Below, piece by piece: positions 37,090-45,956 of a DNA stretch of 64,000 nucleotides. A model generated the notes under the pieces. That model was not told the origin of the DNA and searched no databases. It saw only the letters and a list, made by a program, of their open reading frames with translations. Both the position numbers and the translations under genes were made by a program. Source of the DNA: CAYWRZ01 sp964460845. Lineage in GTDB: Bacteria; Bacteroidota; Bacteroidia; Flavobacteriales_D; UBA2798. Each line of letters begins with the position of its first letter. The stretch's first letter is position 1. The DNA is taken from NCBI GenBank assembly GCA_964460845.1, contig CAYWRZ010000002.1:62001-126000 (forward strand), in the 5' to 3' direction.

Positions 37090-37755
37090 CTATTTTACAA
37101 ACTGCTTATATTTCCGGTCGTAAGATAGCGTAAGCGGAATTGTGCCCTGCTTAATGATATTCAGCTCTTCGGTGCTAATTGTCAGATTTTCACCAAACTG
37201 ATCGCAAAAATCCAAGTGCGCGATGATACTTGTGCCATAACGGGGCAGCTCATACCTGATAGCTTCATAAGCGGAACTGATAAAAGCGCGCAGCGAAGGA
37301 TAATACCGATGAGCCGATTCGGTAAAATGCTTTTGGAACACGCGAAGCGCTGCCGGAGTCAGCATTTCCTCTTCGTGGATAAAAGGAATAAGATATTCAT
37401 TATCAGTGTAAAATGTAAAATCCTGGCCTGTAGAACGATAAAATTTGAGCAAGTGGCTCATGCAGGCTCCATTGTAGTATGAAATGCGCTCAACCAGAGT
37501 GTGGCTGCGATCTTCGTTGTTCAGGACAATTACCTGTCTTAGTACCTGTTGCCGATTAGCGTCCCCATTCATGCTCCGTTCGTAATAGCCGTTTTGAATA
37601 TCGGTCAGGCTGTCGGTAGCGCTCATTTCTCCGTCCCGATAGGGTTCAAATTCCGTGTCGATTATCCGTACAAAGTCGGTTATCGTTTGCGCTTTTGTAG
37701 AAAAAGAAACACCCCACAAGAGTGCAAACAGGGTAATTTTTTTGAGGATTGACAT
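37090..37755 (-). CDS. Secreted protein of unknown function
   Basis: 221 residues with a signal peptide cut near KAQ (about residue 23). The mature part is mixed, with a region of charged helices and a strand-rich end; no T9SS sorting domain, lipobox or recognised motif. It is upstream-flanked by a long AT-rich gap and converges on the VWA-like gene. Confidence 0.72.
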   Translation of the reverse strand: MSILKKITLFALLWGVSFSTKAQTITDFVRIIDTEFEPYRDGEMSATDSLTDIQNGYYERSMNGDANRQQVLRQVIVLNNEDRSHTLVERISYYNGACMSHLLKFYRSTGQDFTFYTDNEYLIPFIHEEEMLTPAALRVFQKHFTESAHRYYPSLRAFISSAYEAIRYELPRYGTSIIAHLDFCDQFGENLTISTEELNIIKQGTIPLTLSYDRKYKQFVK

Positions 37756-38089
37756 TGTGTTTTCGGGGTTTGGTTACGGACTTAGTAACGGTTCTCTTTC
37801 TTAATTAAAACATTAAATAAATAATCATAAAAAATTAATAATCAAAGTTTTGTGGTTATCTATACGTTTCAAAAATCAAAAATAAACACACAAACTACTG
37901 TTTATCAGTGATTTAATAAACAGAAAAATCTTTTCAGCACACAACTTTAATTAGTTAACTATAAAAACCTTTAAATCAATTAAATAAACTCTAATCTGAT
38001 TTTTTCAGAAAAAATCCAGAAAGACTTTAATGTATTGACATAAAGATTTAGAAATCAAGCATTAATTGATGTTTATGTGAATTAAAAAT
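37756..38089. other. AT-rich gap without a gene
   Basis: 334 bases, markedly richer in A and T than its surroundings, with no supported frame. It contains a perfect 8-bp A/T-rich hairpin (37998-38005 with 38009-38016). The left part must hold the promoter of the secreted-protein gene; the right end follows cmk. Confidence 0.5.
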
Positions 38090-38782
38090 TCAATCGTTTT
38101 GAATCTGTTCTTTCACCCAGCTTTCGGCCAAGTCGAACTGCTCTTCGGGACTCATGTAGGTATTGTCTATCAATCGTGCATCGGGAGCCTGTACCAGGGG
38201 ATTCTCTTCGCGGTGACTGTCTTCAAAATCGCGGCGCGAAATGTTTTCTAGCACCTCGTCCATAGTAGCACGAATGCCCTTGGCTTTAAGCTCCTCGTAG
38301 CGACGCTCTGCCCTCACCTGCTTATCGGCGGTCATAAACAGCTTGAGCTCCGCATCCGGAAACACGGCTGTGCCGATGTCTCTTCCGTCCATTACCACCC
38401 CTTTTTCGCGGCCTATCTCTTGCTGCAGACTGATAAGCTTCTGCCTCACCTCTTTTATGACACTGATAAGACTCACATAACGAGACACTTCCATGCCGCG
38501 TATTTCATTCTCTACATTTTCACCGTTAAGCAGCGTCTCCGATTTTTGAGTTTCCGGATTAAAATGAAAACGGATAGTAATATCGGGAAGCGCCGCTATA
38601 AGTTGATCTTTCAGCACATAATTATCTTTCACAAGACCTTTCCTAAGCGAATATAATGCCACAGCTCTGTACATAGCGCCCGAATCGACATACACATAAT
38701 TGAAGTGACGGGCAAGCTGACGGGCAAGTGTGCTTTTCCCACAGGAAGAATAGCCGTCGATGGCAATGTTGATCGTTTTCAA
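38090..38782 (-). CDS. cmk: Cytidylate kinase
   Basis: 230 residues. Phosphorylates CMP and dCMP with ATP. The P-loop is IDGYSSCGKSTLARQLA near residue 8, then YVDSGAMYRA (about 31-40), VMDGRDIGTAVFPDAELK (about 131-148) with the conserved DGRDIGT, and the lid arginines in RAERRYEEL. Length matches the family. It shares strand with porQ, 210 bases upstream. Confidence 0.95.
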   Translation of the reverse strand: MKTINIAIDGYSSCGKSTLARQLARHFNYVYVDSGAMYRAVALYSLRKGLVKDNYVLKDQLIAALPDITIRFHFNPETQKSETLLNGENVENEIRGMEVSRYVSLISVIKEVRQKLISLQQEIGREKGVVMDGRDIGTAVFPDAELKLFMTADKQVRAERRYEELKAKGIRATMDEVLENISRRDFEDSHREENPLVQAPDARLIDNTYMSPEEQFDLAESWVKEQIQND

Positions 38783-38992
38783 TAGGAAAAAATTTCGCGA
38801 TGAAACACCACAAATATAGCTTTTTGACCGATGCCCTGCGGAATGCCTTGCACTACGTGATAATGAACAGATTTACAGTAAATAAAGGAGCTAAACGGAT
38901 GCCTTACGCTAAATCGGAAGGTGGAAAAGCGTAAACGTTTGGTGGAATTGATACGCCACAACACGGGGATTGCTGCGCGCTTGAGAAAAGCT

Positions 38993-40033
38993 TCAGAACT
39001 TGCTTTTCAGCTCCGACAGCTTGAGGGAAATGGTCAGGTGATGCGAGGTGCCTGCCAAATGATAAGAAGCCAGTCCGTAAGCTACCTGTACCTTTTTGAT
39101 GCGCACGCCCAATCCGAAACTAAAACCCGCTATTCCTCCCCTTTCCGCATACCTTAATTCTTTACGTCGGCGGTAGTTATAGCCAAATCCGACCGAAAAG
39201 TTGCGCGTAACCAGCTCTGTGCCGAACACCATGTGTCGCATCAGCTTATCGCCAAAACCAGGAGGTTCGGGCGGAATCACGGCGCCGGTAGAGGGATCTA
39301 TCTGAGGCTTCAGCGTAGGATCTATATAGGAAAGATCCCAGGTTTGCAGGTTTTCGGCAGCGATGGAAAAACGGAAAGGCGCATGCGCCAGCTTTTTGGA
39401 AATGGCTAACTGAATTTCAAAAGGCATTTTCTCGCGGTTGTCGGGCGTATAAGGCTTTAGCTGATACCCCATATTTTTCAGGATTACGGAAGCCGTAAAT
39501 CCTTTGGAAGGTTTGTAGTAAGTACCGGCTACATCTACGGCCATCCCGAACGAATTGTAAATGTAGTAGTTAGAATAAAAAAGCTTGAGATTAGCGCCTA
39601 TCGAAAAAAGGCTGTCAAGCTCCCGCCCCACGCCCAGCGACAATACGTAATCGCCGGCCGAGAATTGCCCGGTTTGCTCGCCGGTTTCGTCGGCCTCAAT
39701 AAATTTCCCGTAATCGAGGTAATGCAAGGTGGCGGCAAAAGTCCCTACCGAATCGATTGTACGGGCGTAAGTCACAAAACCGAAGTTGATATTGGAGAAA
39801 TAATTGACGTAGCTCATCGCCAAATCCTGATCCATCTTCGGATTCAGCAGCGATGGGTTGTATTGCCCCAGCGTCACATCGCTGTCTTTCACCGCCAGCA
39901 GATTGCCTCCCAGCGAAGCGACCCGTGCCGAGCTTACCAGGTTCAAAAACTGGTAAGACGTGCTGCCCCCCGGTTGTGACCAAACCGGAGAGAAAAGACA
40001 GACCGCAGACAGGATGAGTAAAAGACGCTTCAT
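38993..40033 (-). CDS. porQ: Type IX secretion system protein PorQ
   Basis: 346 residues from the ATG at 40033, which begins a clean signal peptide (KRLLLILSAVCLFSPVWSQ). The rest is an outer-membrane beta-barrel of the PorV-like/PorQ group: SYQFLNLVSSARVASLGGN directly after the signal is the family hallmark, and the protein ends in regular barrel strands. PorQ belongs to the T9SS attachment machinery that processes secreted proteins bearing C-terminal sorting domains, several of which are encoded in this window. Confidence 0.88.
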   Translation of the reverse strand: MKRLLLILSAVCLFSPVWSQPGGSTSYQFLNLVSSARVASLGGNLLAVKDSDVTLGQYNPSLLNPKMDQDLAMSYVNYFSNINFGFVTYARTIDSVGTFAATLHYLDYGKFIEADETGEQTGQFSAGDYVLSLGVGRELDSLFSIGANLKLFYSNYYIYNSFGMAVDVAGTYYKPSKGFTASVILKNMGYQLKPYTPDNREKMPFEIQLAISKKLAHAPFRFSIAAENLQTWDLSYIDPTLKPQIDPSTGAVIPPEPPGFGDKLMRHMVFGTELVTRNFSVGFGYNYRRRKELRYAERGGIAGFSFGLGVRIKKVQVAYGLASYHLAGTSHHLTISLKLSELKSKF

Positions 40034-40132
40034 GTGTTCGATAAACGCAAAGTAAAAAAACTTATTTCGCCAAACGAAAAAAACCAAGGGCTTTCCGCTA
40101 ACTTTTTACCGCTCAAACTCCGTGAATTTGGT

Positions 40133-40140
40133 TATTTTTG
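40133..40140 (+). promoter_or_regulatory. -7 element of trxB
   Basis: TATTTTTG, an exact match to TANNTTTG, 30 bases before the trxB ATG. The -33 side is only a T-rich stretch near 40103. Confidence 0.5.
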
Positions 40141-40170
40141 CAGCGCAATTTTCACATTCACGCTTTCTTT

Positions 40171-41115
40171 ATGAGTACACAACCCGAACACGTAAAATGC
40201 CTGATTATCGGTTCCGGACCGGCAGGCTACACCGCTGCCATCTACGCTTCGCGTGCCGATATGAAACCTGTGCTTTATCAAGGGCTTCAACCGGGCGGAC
40301 AGCTCACTATCACTACCGATGTGGAAAACTACCCCGGTTATCCGGAAGGTGTGCAGGGTCCCGAGATGATGATCGATTTCCAAAAGCAGGCCGAACGTTT
40401 TGGCGCAGACGTCCGTTTTGGCATGGCCACTAAAGTGGATTTTACCGGTCCTGTGCACAAAGTATGGATAGACGAAGACAAGCTTATTACGGCCGACTCC
40501 GTTATCATTTCTACCGGTGCATCAGCCAAATGGCTGGGGCTGGAATCGGAACAGCGGCTTAATGGCTTTGGGGTATCGGCCTGTGCCGTATGCGACGGCT
40601 TTTTTTACCGTGGTCAGGAAGTAGTTATCGTTGGCGCAGGTGATACTGCCGCCGAAGAAGCGACCTACCTGTCTAAGCTTTGCACCAAGGTTTATATGCT
40701 GATTCGTCGCGATGAAATGCGTGCCTCTAAAGCGATGCAGCACCGGGTACTGAATACGCCCAATATCGAAATTCTTTGGAACACCGAAACGCTCGAAGTG
40801 CTTGGCGATAAAGGAGTCGAAGGCGTACGCGTCAAAAATCACCAAAGCGGTGAAATCCGGGATTTGAAAGTAAGCGGCTTTTTTGTGGCTATCGGGCACA
40901 AACCGAATACCGATATTTTTAAAGGCTGGCTCGACATGGACGAAACCGGTTATCTGCTTGTAGAACCGGGCAGCTCGCGTACCAAAGTACGAGGCGTGTT
41001 TGCCGCAGGCGATTGTGCCGATAAAATATACCGTCAGGCCGTAACGGCAGCCGGTACGGGCTGTATGGCAGCGCTCGACGCAGAGCGTTACTTAGCCGAA
41101 GCCGGACTTCACTAA
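40171..41115 (+). CDS. trxB: Thioredoxin-disulfide reductase
   Basis: 314 residues from the ATG at 40171 (an upstream in-frame TTG gives 11 extra residues and is less likely). Transfers electrons from NADPH via FAD to thioredoxin. FAD-binding GSGPAGYTAAIYA near residue 14, redox pair C138-AV-C141 (CAVCDG), NADPH-binding GAGDTAAEEA near 160, and the FAD-contact GVFAAGDCAD near 278 are all in place. Confidence 0.95.
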   Translation: MSTQPEHVKCLIIGSGPAGYTAAIYASRADMKPVLYQGLQPGGQLTITTDVENYPGYPEGVQGPEMMIDFQKQAERFGADVRFGMATKVDFTGPVHKVWIDEDKLITADSVIISTGASAKWLGLESEQRLNGFGVSACAVCDGFFYRGQEVVIVGAGDTAAEEATYLSKLCTKVYMLIRRDEMRASKAMQHRVLNTPNIEILWNTETLEVLGDKGVEGVRVKNHQSGEIRDLKVSGFFVAIGHKPNTDIFKGWLDMDETGYLLVEPGSSRTKVRGVFAAGDCADKIYRQAVTAAGTGCMAALDAERYLAEAGLH

Positions 41116-41141
41116 ATTCAGCACATTTTCTTCCCTGAAAC

Positions 41142-41169
41142 AAAAAAGCGCCTTTCGGGGCGCTTTTTT
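41142..41169. terminator. Bidirectional terminator between trxB and a T9SS gene
   Basis: An 11-bp stem (41142-41152 with 41159-41169) whose outer six pairs are A-T, so each strand ends with a T run. The loop is TTTCGG. It lies between convergent genes and can serve both. Confidence 0.88.
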
Positions 41170-41187
41170 CTATTCTAATAGAGAAAC

Positions 41188-42066
41188 TTATTGACCGATG
41201 AAGAGCTTCTGGGTCTTTTGACCTTCGTTGAACCTCACGGTAATGATGTACATACCTTTTGCGTAAGAAGAAACGTCGTAACGGCCGGTAGTACCGTTAA
41301 TAGGATGGTTGGCCACCACTTGCCCGGCAAGGTTGGTCACGATAACCGAACCGTTGTGAAGCTCTGTGTTCAGCACATTTACCACCAGGTCATTGCCTTG
41401 CAGGAGCATGTTTACCGAATTGGCCACGTTTTGCTCATTTACGGATACAGGCTGATCGCCTGCAGAGATACCCGCATCGGGCGTAGATTCGTAAGCGTAA
41501 TCTTTAATGGTGAAAGAAGAACCGGTACCGTCCACATCGAGACGCGCCCAGCCGTAGTATGTATTGCCTCCTGCTTCGAAACGAAGGCCGAGGAATTTGT
41601 CGCTTTGTCCGAGCCAGTTACCCGCTGTAATGGGCAGCAAACCGCCTGCTGTGCCGGTGCCTGCCATCACGATGGGAATACCGCTGGAAGAAGAAGCCTG
41701 TACATAAGCACTGGTGTTGTCGATCATCGTGTACAGGTTAAGCGCAGAAGCATAATCGGCCGGAAGCAATGTACCGGGACCACCTACTACCGCGTTGTTA
41801 CCCGCAGTAGAAATTACTACGCCTATGCCGGTGTACGAAACACCGCTAGTGGAACCGCTAATCGTTTCGGCAGAAATCACAAAATCAGGAGTGGCATCAT
41901 TGTTAATATCCAGCGAATACTGGTTGCCGGTAGAAAATGTGGCATCGGGATTCACATCCGTATAAATTATCTGTGCCTGCGCACCTGCCGCAGTAGCTAC
42001 CGCACCTGCAAAAGCAGAATAACGAGCCAGCTTTTCTCTGCGTGAAGATTTGTAATTTTTTTCCAT
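41188..42066 (-). CDS. T9SS cargo protein, surface or secreted
   Basis: 292 residues from the ATG at 42066; the frame is open 20 residues further but that part is not signal-like. A Lys/Arg-rich N-terminus precedes the hydrophobic part of the signal (AFAGAVATAAGAQAQ). The mature part (IYTDVNPDATFS..., YSLDINNDATPDFVIS, later GGNTYYGWARLDV) is of a family frequent in Bacteroidota, with Asp-rich calcium-like loops. The final 75 residues form a type A sorting domain ending TQKLFIGQ. Exported by the PorQ-containing system; role unknown. Confidence 0.82.
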   Translation of the reverse strand: MEKNYKSSRREKLARYSAFAGAVATAAGAQAQIIYTDVNPDATFSTGNQYSLDINNDATPDFVISAETISGSTSGVSYTGIGVVISTAGNNAVVGGPGTLLPADYASALNLYTMIDNTSAYVQASSSSGIPIVMAGTGTAGGLLPITAGNWLGQSDKFLGLRFEAGGNTYYGWARLDVDGTGSSFTIKDYAYESTPDAGISAGDQPVSVNEQNVANSVNMLLQGNDLVVNVLNTELHNGSVIVTNLAGQVVANHPINGTTGRYDVSSYAKGMYIITVRFNEGQKTQKLFIGQ

Positions 42067-42319
42067 TGAATAAACTTTTTGGTGGGTCAATATTAAATGA
42101 ATTTCAGGATAAAAACAATTACGCATTTCAGCCAGCTCATCAGATGTAAAATGCTTTTTTCTTCTTTTTCACACTGTGAGTCAGATGATTCTGATTTTCC
42201 GGTGAGTTACAAACAAGCTATTGTTCAGCAAATGAAGCTAATCCGCTTTCCTGAACAATAAAATTAAACCTATTAAAGAGAAAACGTGTGATTTACAACA
42301 AGGAGCTATTTGCCTTTTT

Positions 42320-44854
42320 CTACCGTTCATTGTAAAAACGCGCATCGGGAACCTGTAGGGCCGCATCCTTATTTAGCGTAGTCTGCAAAAAGATTTCCAA
42401 GTCGGAAAGCACCTGCTCAGGCTCATCGAGCATGTCTTTATACCTGACCCGCATAATCTCAGCCTCGGGAGTAGCGGCCATCCATGCCTCTACCTCCTTT
42501 AGCTGACGCCGGTTTAGGCTATCCAATCCGGAGGGGAAAGCTTTGGACTGGTAGGCTTTATGAAGCCCTAATACTTTCTGCTGAGAACGCAGCATCTCGT
42601 TCCAGTCGCGTTCCACGAAAATAATTTTGTAACGGTATCCCGAAGGTAAAAGCAGAAGTTTTCCGGCTTCTATTTTCACCACTTTACCTTGTAATTCGTC
42701 CAACCATGCAGTTTGCCCGGGTAATGTTTCGACCGCATTACACAGGTAAGCGCCATTCGGATAATACTCGGCGTTTTCAGTGCTGCTGTCGTACGAAACC
42801 GGAACCTCTCCTTTTTCAAGCAGTTGCATCATCAATGACATTCCGCTGCGGAGAAATCCGCTTACCACTATTAGCTCTCCCCTGCTCAAGGTGTTTATTT
42901 GATCCCGACATTCGGCCGCTTTTTGCGCATCGGGCTGGGTATGAAGGTAGAAATCGGCCAGTCGCTGCCACCCTTTGAGCATACGAGGTGCTATGGTTAC
43001 CGCATAGCGATAGGCTTCTTCGGCATGACGGTGCTCTCCCAAACCGATTAAGGCTTCGCCCAACTGATAATGCACCTGCGGGAGAAAACGGCGCAGTTCT
43101 ACTATTTCAAGAAAACTGTCGGCGGCTTCTTCGTAATCGCCGCGTTTCAGGGCACACATTCCGAGTCCGAAAAGTGCCGGAATATGTTGGGGATCATGCA
43201 GGGTAAGCTTTCTGAAAATTTCTTCGGCCTTCGTGTAATCGGACAAGGACAAATAAAGGTTCCCTGCCTGCGTAAGCAATTCGGGCGAATTAGCAGACTG
43301 TTCCTGTGCCTTGTTAAGCCAAAACAGTGCTTTATGTGGGCGGTGACGGGCGGCAAATACACGGGCGGTCAGGTAATAGCCGAAAGATTCGGTTTCCCGA
43401 TCTCCTCTGAACGTTTCGGCCAGCGCTGCACATTCGTCCAAGCGCCCAAGCTGCAGGTTACATTGCGCTAACAAAAGGCTGTATCGCTTTACATCCGGTC
43501 GCAGGCCGGTAATTTCTTCCAAAAGCAACAAGGCTTCGGAATAATGCTGATCGAACATATAGCTCCGCGCCAGGTAATACTTGTTTTCGCAACGCGAATG
43601 CAGCACCGCTTTTTCCACGTTTTCGTCGGGCTTTTCGATATAGCCCAACTCGACAAGCTGCTGCAAGGCACGGGCCGAGGCCTCGGCATCTTGTTGCCGA
43701 TCGAAGGTATGCTGTCCGGAATCGCCTTCCTGGTATTTTTCCCAAGACGGAATTTTCTGTACGTCGGGGGCTTCCGAAAATGCTTCCATAAGCGGTTTTC
43801 CGGGCATGTCTTCGCCTATGGGGAGTCCCATGTAAGTAAGTACGGTCGGTGCTATATCGTAGAGTGAGGCTCCGTATATACGTGCGTTCTTTTTGATTCC
43901 GGGTCCGGCAAAACAGAAAACGCCGAAAGGGCTGTGCTCAAAAGTAGGCCCGGCGGGCTCGATGGGCAGGTAGCGCGGACGCTGCACGCCCGAATGGAAG
44001 CCGTGATCGGAAAGAATCAACACGGCGGTATCTTCTCCGGCTAATTCAAGCTGACGTTCAAGCATCATGTCCTGAAAACGATAGGCTCCGTCCACCACTT
44101 CCTGAAAATATCCGAATTTGTCATCGGGTACTCCTTCGAGCTGCGGAGGTCTGAATTTCATGCAAAGGTGTGAGAAATGGTCGATCATGTCGAAATAAAC
44201 CGCCATAAAATCCCATTCGGTCGTTTCCATCAATTCGGTCGCCGCCGCTTGTATGCTGGAAGCATGCGCAATCAGTTTGGCCGACGACTGTATGAGCTTT
44301 TCCTGTTGCCAATCCATTTCACCTACACGCGGTACAAGCGGAAGCAGGTGGTTCAGGGTAATTTCTCCGGTATGTACACGAAGTGGAGAAAGGCTTTCGG
44401 CTTTTTCTTCGGGCCAAACGGTACCGGGCGCCATCACCCAGTCTTCGGGACGAAGCGTAGTGACCAGTTGAAAAAAATTGGAAACCATTACTCCGTTAAT
44501 AGGTTCGGCCGGGTGGCTCGGCCACCAGCCCACCACATTGGAGCGTAACCCCTGCTGGTTCATCATGTTCCAGAGGGCTTTTACTTTACGGGAAGTGATG
44601 TACAGCGGGCGAAGTCCCGAACCGTCGGGAATGGGTTCTGCAAAACCATGTATGCCATGCACGTAAGCGGGCATTCCTGTCGCAATGGTCGTCCACAGCA
44701 TCGGAGAAATAGGCGGATCGAGCGTGGCCAGGTTCCCTCTTACGCCCCTGTCGAGCAGCTTTTTCAGCGCCGGCATTTTACCCTGTTCCAGCAACTGATC
44801 GATAACTGTCCAGTCGGCGGCATCCCAACCGATAAGCAATAGCTTCTTTTTCAT
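42320..44854 (-). CDS. Phosphodiesterase-TPR-sulfotransferase-like fusion protein
   Basis: 844 residues from the ATG at 44854, no signal peptide. Part 1 (about 1-395) is an alkaline-phosphatase-superfamily phosphodiesterase: metal ligand D11 in IGWDAADW, Thr nucleophile at T55 in MLWTTIATG, D/H in DMIDHFSHL, D/H in LSDHGFHSG. Part 2 (about 400-650) is a run of TPR helices (for example LLTQAGNLYLSLSDYTKAEE). Part 3 (about 658-844) resembles sulfotransferases, but the PAPS P-loop reads GFLRSGMS instead of GxPRSGTS. It aligns well with the separate sulfotransferase at 45957. A role in making or editing a phosphate- or sulfate-bearing surface compound is inference. Confidence 0.8.
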   Translation of the reverse strand: MKKKLLLIGWDAADWTVIDQLLEQGKMPALKKLLDRGVRGNLATLDPPISPMLWTTIATGMPAYVHGIHGFAEPIPDGSGLRPLYITSRKVKALWNMMNQQGLRSNVVGWWPSHPAEPINGVMVSNFFQLVTTLRPEDWVMAPGTVWPEEKAESLSPLRVHTGEITLNHLLPLVPRVGEMDWQQEKLIQSSAKLIAHASSIQAAATELMETTEWDFMAVYFDMIDHFSHLCMKFRPPQLEGVPDDKFGYFQEVVDGAYRFQDMMLERQLELAGEDTAVLILSDHGFHSGVQRPRYLPIEPAGPTFEHSPFGVFCFAGPGIKKNARIYGASLYDIAPTVLTYMGLPIGEDMPGKPLMEAFSEAPDVQKIPSWEKYQEGDSGQHTFDRQQDAEASARALQQLVELGYIEKPDENVEKAVLHSRCENKYYLARSYMFDQHYSEALLLLEEITGLRPDVKRYSLLLAQCNLQLGRLDECAALAETFRGDRETESFGYYLTARVFAARHRPHKALFWLNKAQEQSANSPELLTQAGNLYLSLSDYTKAEEIFRKLTLHDPQHIPALFGLGMCALKRGDYEEAADSFLEIVELRRFLPQVHYQLGEALIGLGEHRHAEEAYRYAVTIAPRMLKGWQRLADFYLHTQPDAQKAAECRDQINTLSRGELIVVSGFLRSGMSLMMQLLEKGEVPVSYDSSTENAEYYPNGAYLCNAVETLPGQTAWLDELQGKVVKIEAGKLLLLPSGYRYKIIFVERDWNEMLRSQQKVLGLHKAYQSKAFPSGLDSLNRRQLKEVEAWMAATPEAEIMRVRYKDMLDEPEQVLSDLEIFLQTTLNKDAALQVPDARFYNER

Positions 44855-44877
44855 GTACCTGTATGGCTTTGGCTGCA

Positions 44878-44910
44878 AATAAAAAACCCCGACGGCAAAG
44901 CGTCGGGGTT
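44878..44910 (-). terminator. Intrinsic terminator of the T9SS cargo gene
   Basis: On the minus strand a 10-bp stem (44910-44901 with 44894-44885) with a six-base loop is followed by a run of T. It separates the cargo gene from the fusion-protein gene downstream. Confidence 0.88.
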
Positions 44911-44932
44911 CAAAGTTATCAAAAGCAAACGA

Positions 44933-45841
44933 TTAACGTACTACGACAAATTTGTCTTTTGCCACTACGGTACCGTTTTCAGCTTTTACCATGTAGATGT
45001 AAGAGCCGTTCTCCAACTGGTTGATGTGGAAGGTGTTTTTACCTTTTTCCATCGCACCGCTGAGCACCAGCTTACCGCTAAGATCGAACACTTGCAGTGA
45101 AAGACCTTCTTCTTCGGTAGCGAAATTGATCAGCTCGCTGGCGGGATTGGGATATACGTTTACCTGAATCGCATTTCCGGCGATGTCGGTTACTCCGCTC
45201 GGCGTATTGAACACGATACCGTCCACTTCCAGCTCAGTACCGGGCTGAGGAGCGGGCAGTGTCTGACCTGAAACGGTGACATAAGGCTCTGCGCTGGCTA
45301 CGATCATGATTCGTACCATGTTGGCAGTACCCGCATTAATCGTTTGAACAGGCATGTTGCGCGAGGTCCAGTTGGGGATCGCAGCGGTGAAAAAATCGCC
45401 GGCCTGTGCGATGGTAATATCATCTGTAGTATTGGAAGGCGTACCGTTGTCGTCGAAATAAGTAATAAGTATGGCACCTACATCGACACCGGCAGGAGCG
45501 AATTTTACGGCTGCATCTACTGAAGTAGGAAGCGATGAGATGGCACCGGAATAAACCTGCGTGATGTAACCCGCTACGGTATCGGTGGTAAAGCCGGGTG
45601 CCTGCGCATTGATTGCAGTCGCAAGCGTAGAGTTAACAGCCGTTTCCAGCTTCAGATGCTTACTACCTTCGTACGAGCCTGTGGTCAGTACCGTAGAATG
45701 AAAAGCGATGGCCCAGCCCTGGGGTTGATCACCGTAAGGCGCAACCGTGTTCACGGAACCTTCAAAACCCAAATTGGTAAGTTGCGCATTTACCGCACTT
45801 CCCGTCAGCGCAAGAGCAGCTAAGAGTAAAGATTTTTTCAT
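44933..45841 (-). CDS. T9SS cargo protein with carbohydrate-binding-like N-terminal domain
   Basis: 302 residues: signal peptide (cut after AVNAQ, about residue 20), then a single beta-sandwich-like domain (about 22-215) opening with NLGFEGSV ... PQGWAIAF and SYEGSKHLKLET, a pattern seen in Bacteroidota carbohydrate-associated domains, then a type A sorting domain from VNVYPNPASELINF to KFVVVR. It should be exported by T9SS. It lies between the sulfotransferase and the fusion gene on the same strand but has its own promoter and terminator. Confidence 0.83.
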   Translation of the reverse strand: MKKSLLLAALALTGSAVNAQLTNLGFEGSVNTVAPYGDQPQGWAIAFHSTVLTTGSYEGSKHLKLETAVNSTLATAINAQAPGFTTDTVAGYITQVYSGAISSLPTSVDAAVKFAPAGVDVGAILITYFDDNGTPSNTTDDITIAQAGDFFTAAIPNWTSRNMPVQTINAGTANMVRIMIVASAEPYVTVSGQTLPAPQPGTELEVDGIVFNTPSGVTDIAGNAIQVNVYPNPASELINFATEEEGLSLQVFDLSGKLVLSGAMEKGKNTFHINQLENGSYIYMVKAENGTVVAKDKFVVVR

Positions 45842-45869
45842 AATGAGTATTGGTGTTTTTTGTTTGCTT

Positions 45870-45877
45870 CAAAGTTA
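45870..45877 (-). promoter_or_regulatory. -7 element of the T9SS cargo gene
   Basis: TAACTTTG on the minus strand, an exact match to TANNTTTG, 29 bases before the ATG at 45841. Confidence 0.5.
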
Positions 45878-45956
45878 ACCGGATATTAAAATAAATGAGC
45901 AGCTTTTGTATAAAAGGTAGATTTCGCAATAGGAAAGGAAAATCATATAGCCCTCC

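Noticed and set aside
41191..42045. 284-residue frame opposite a T9SS cargo gene
   Set aside because: Exact antisense of a gene with signal peptide and sorting domain; no domain of its own.
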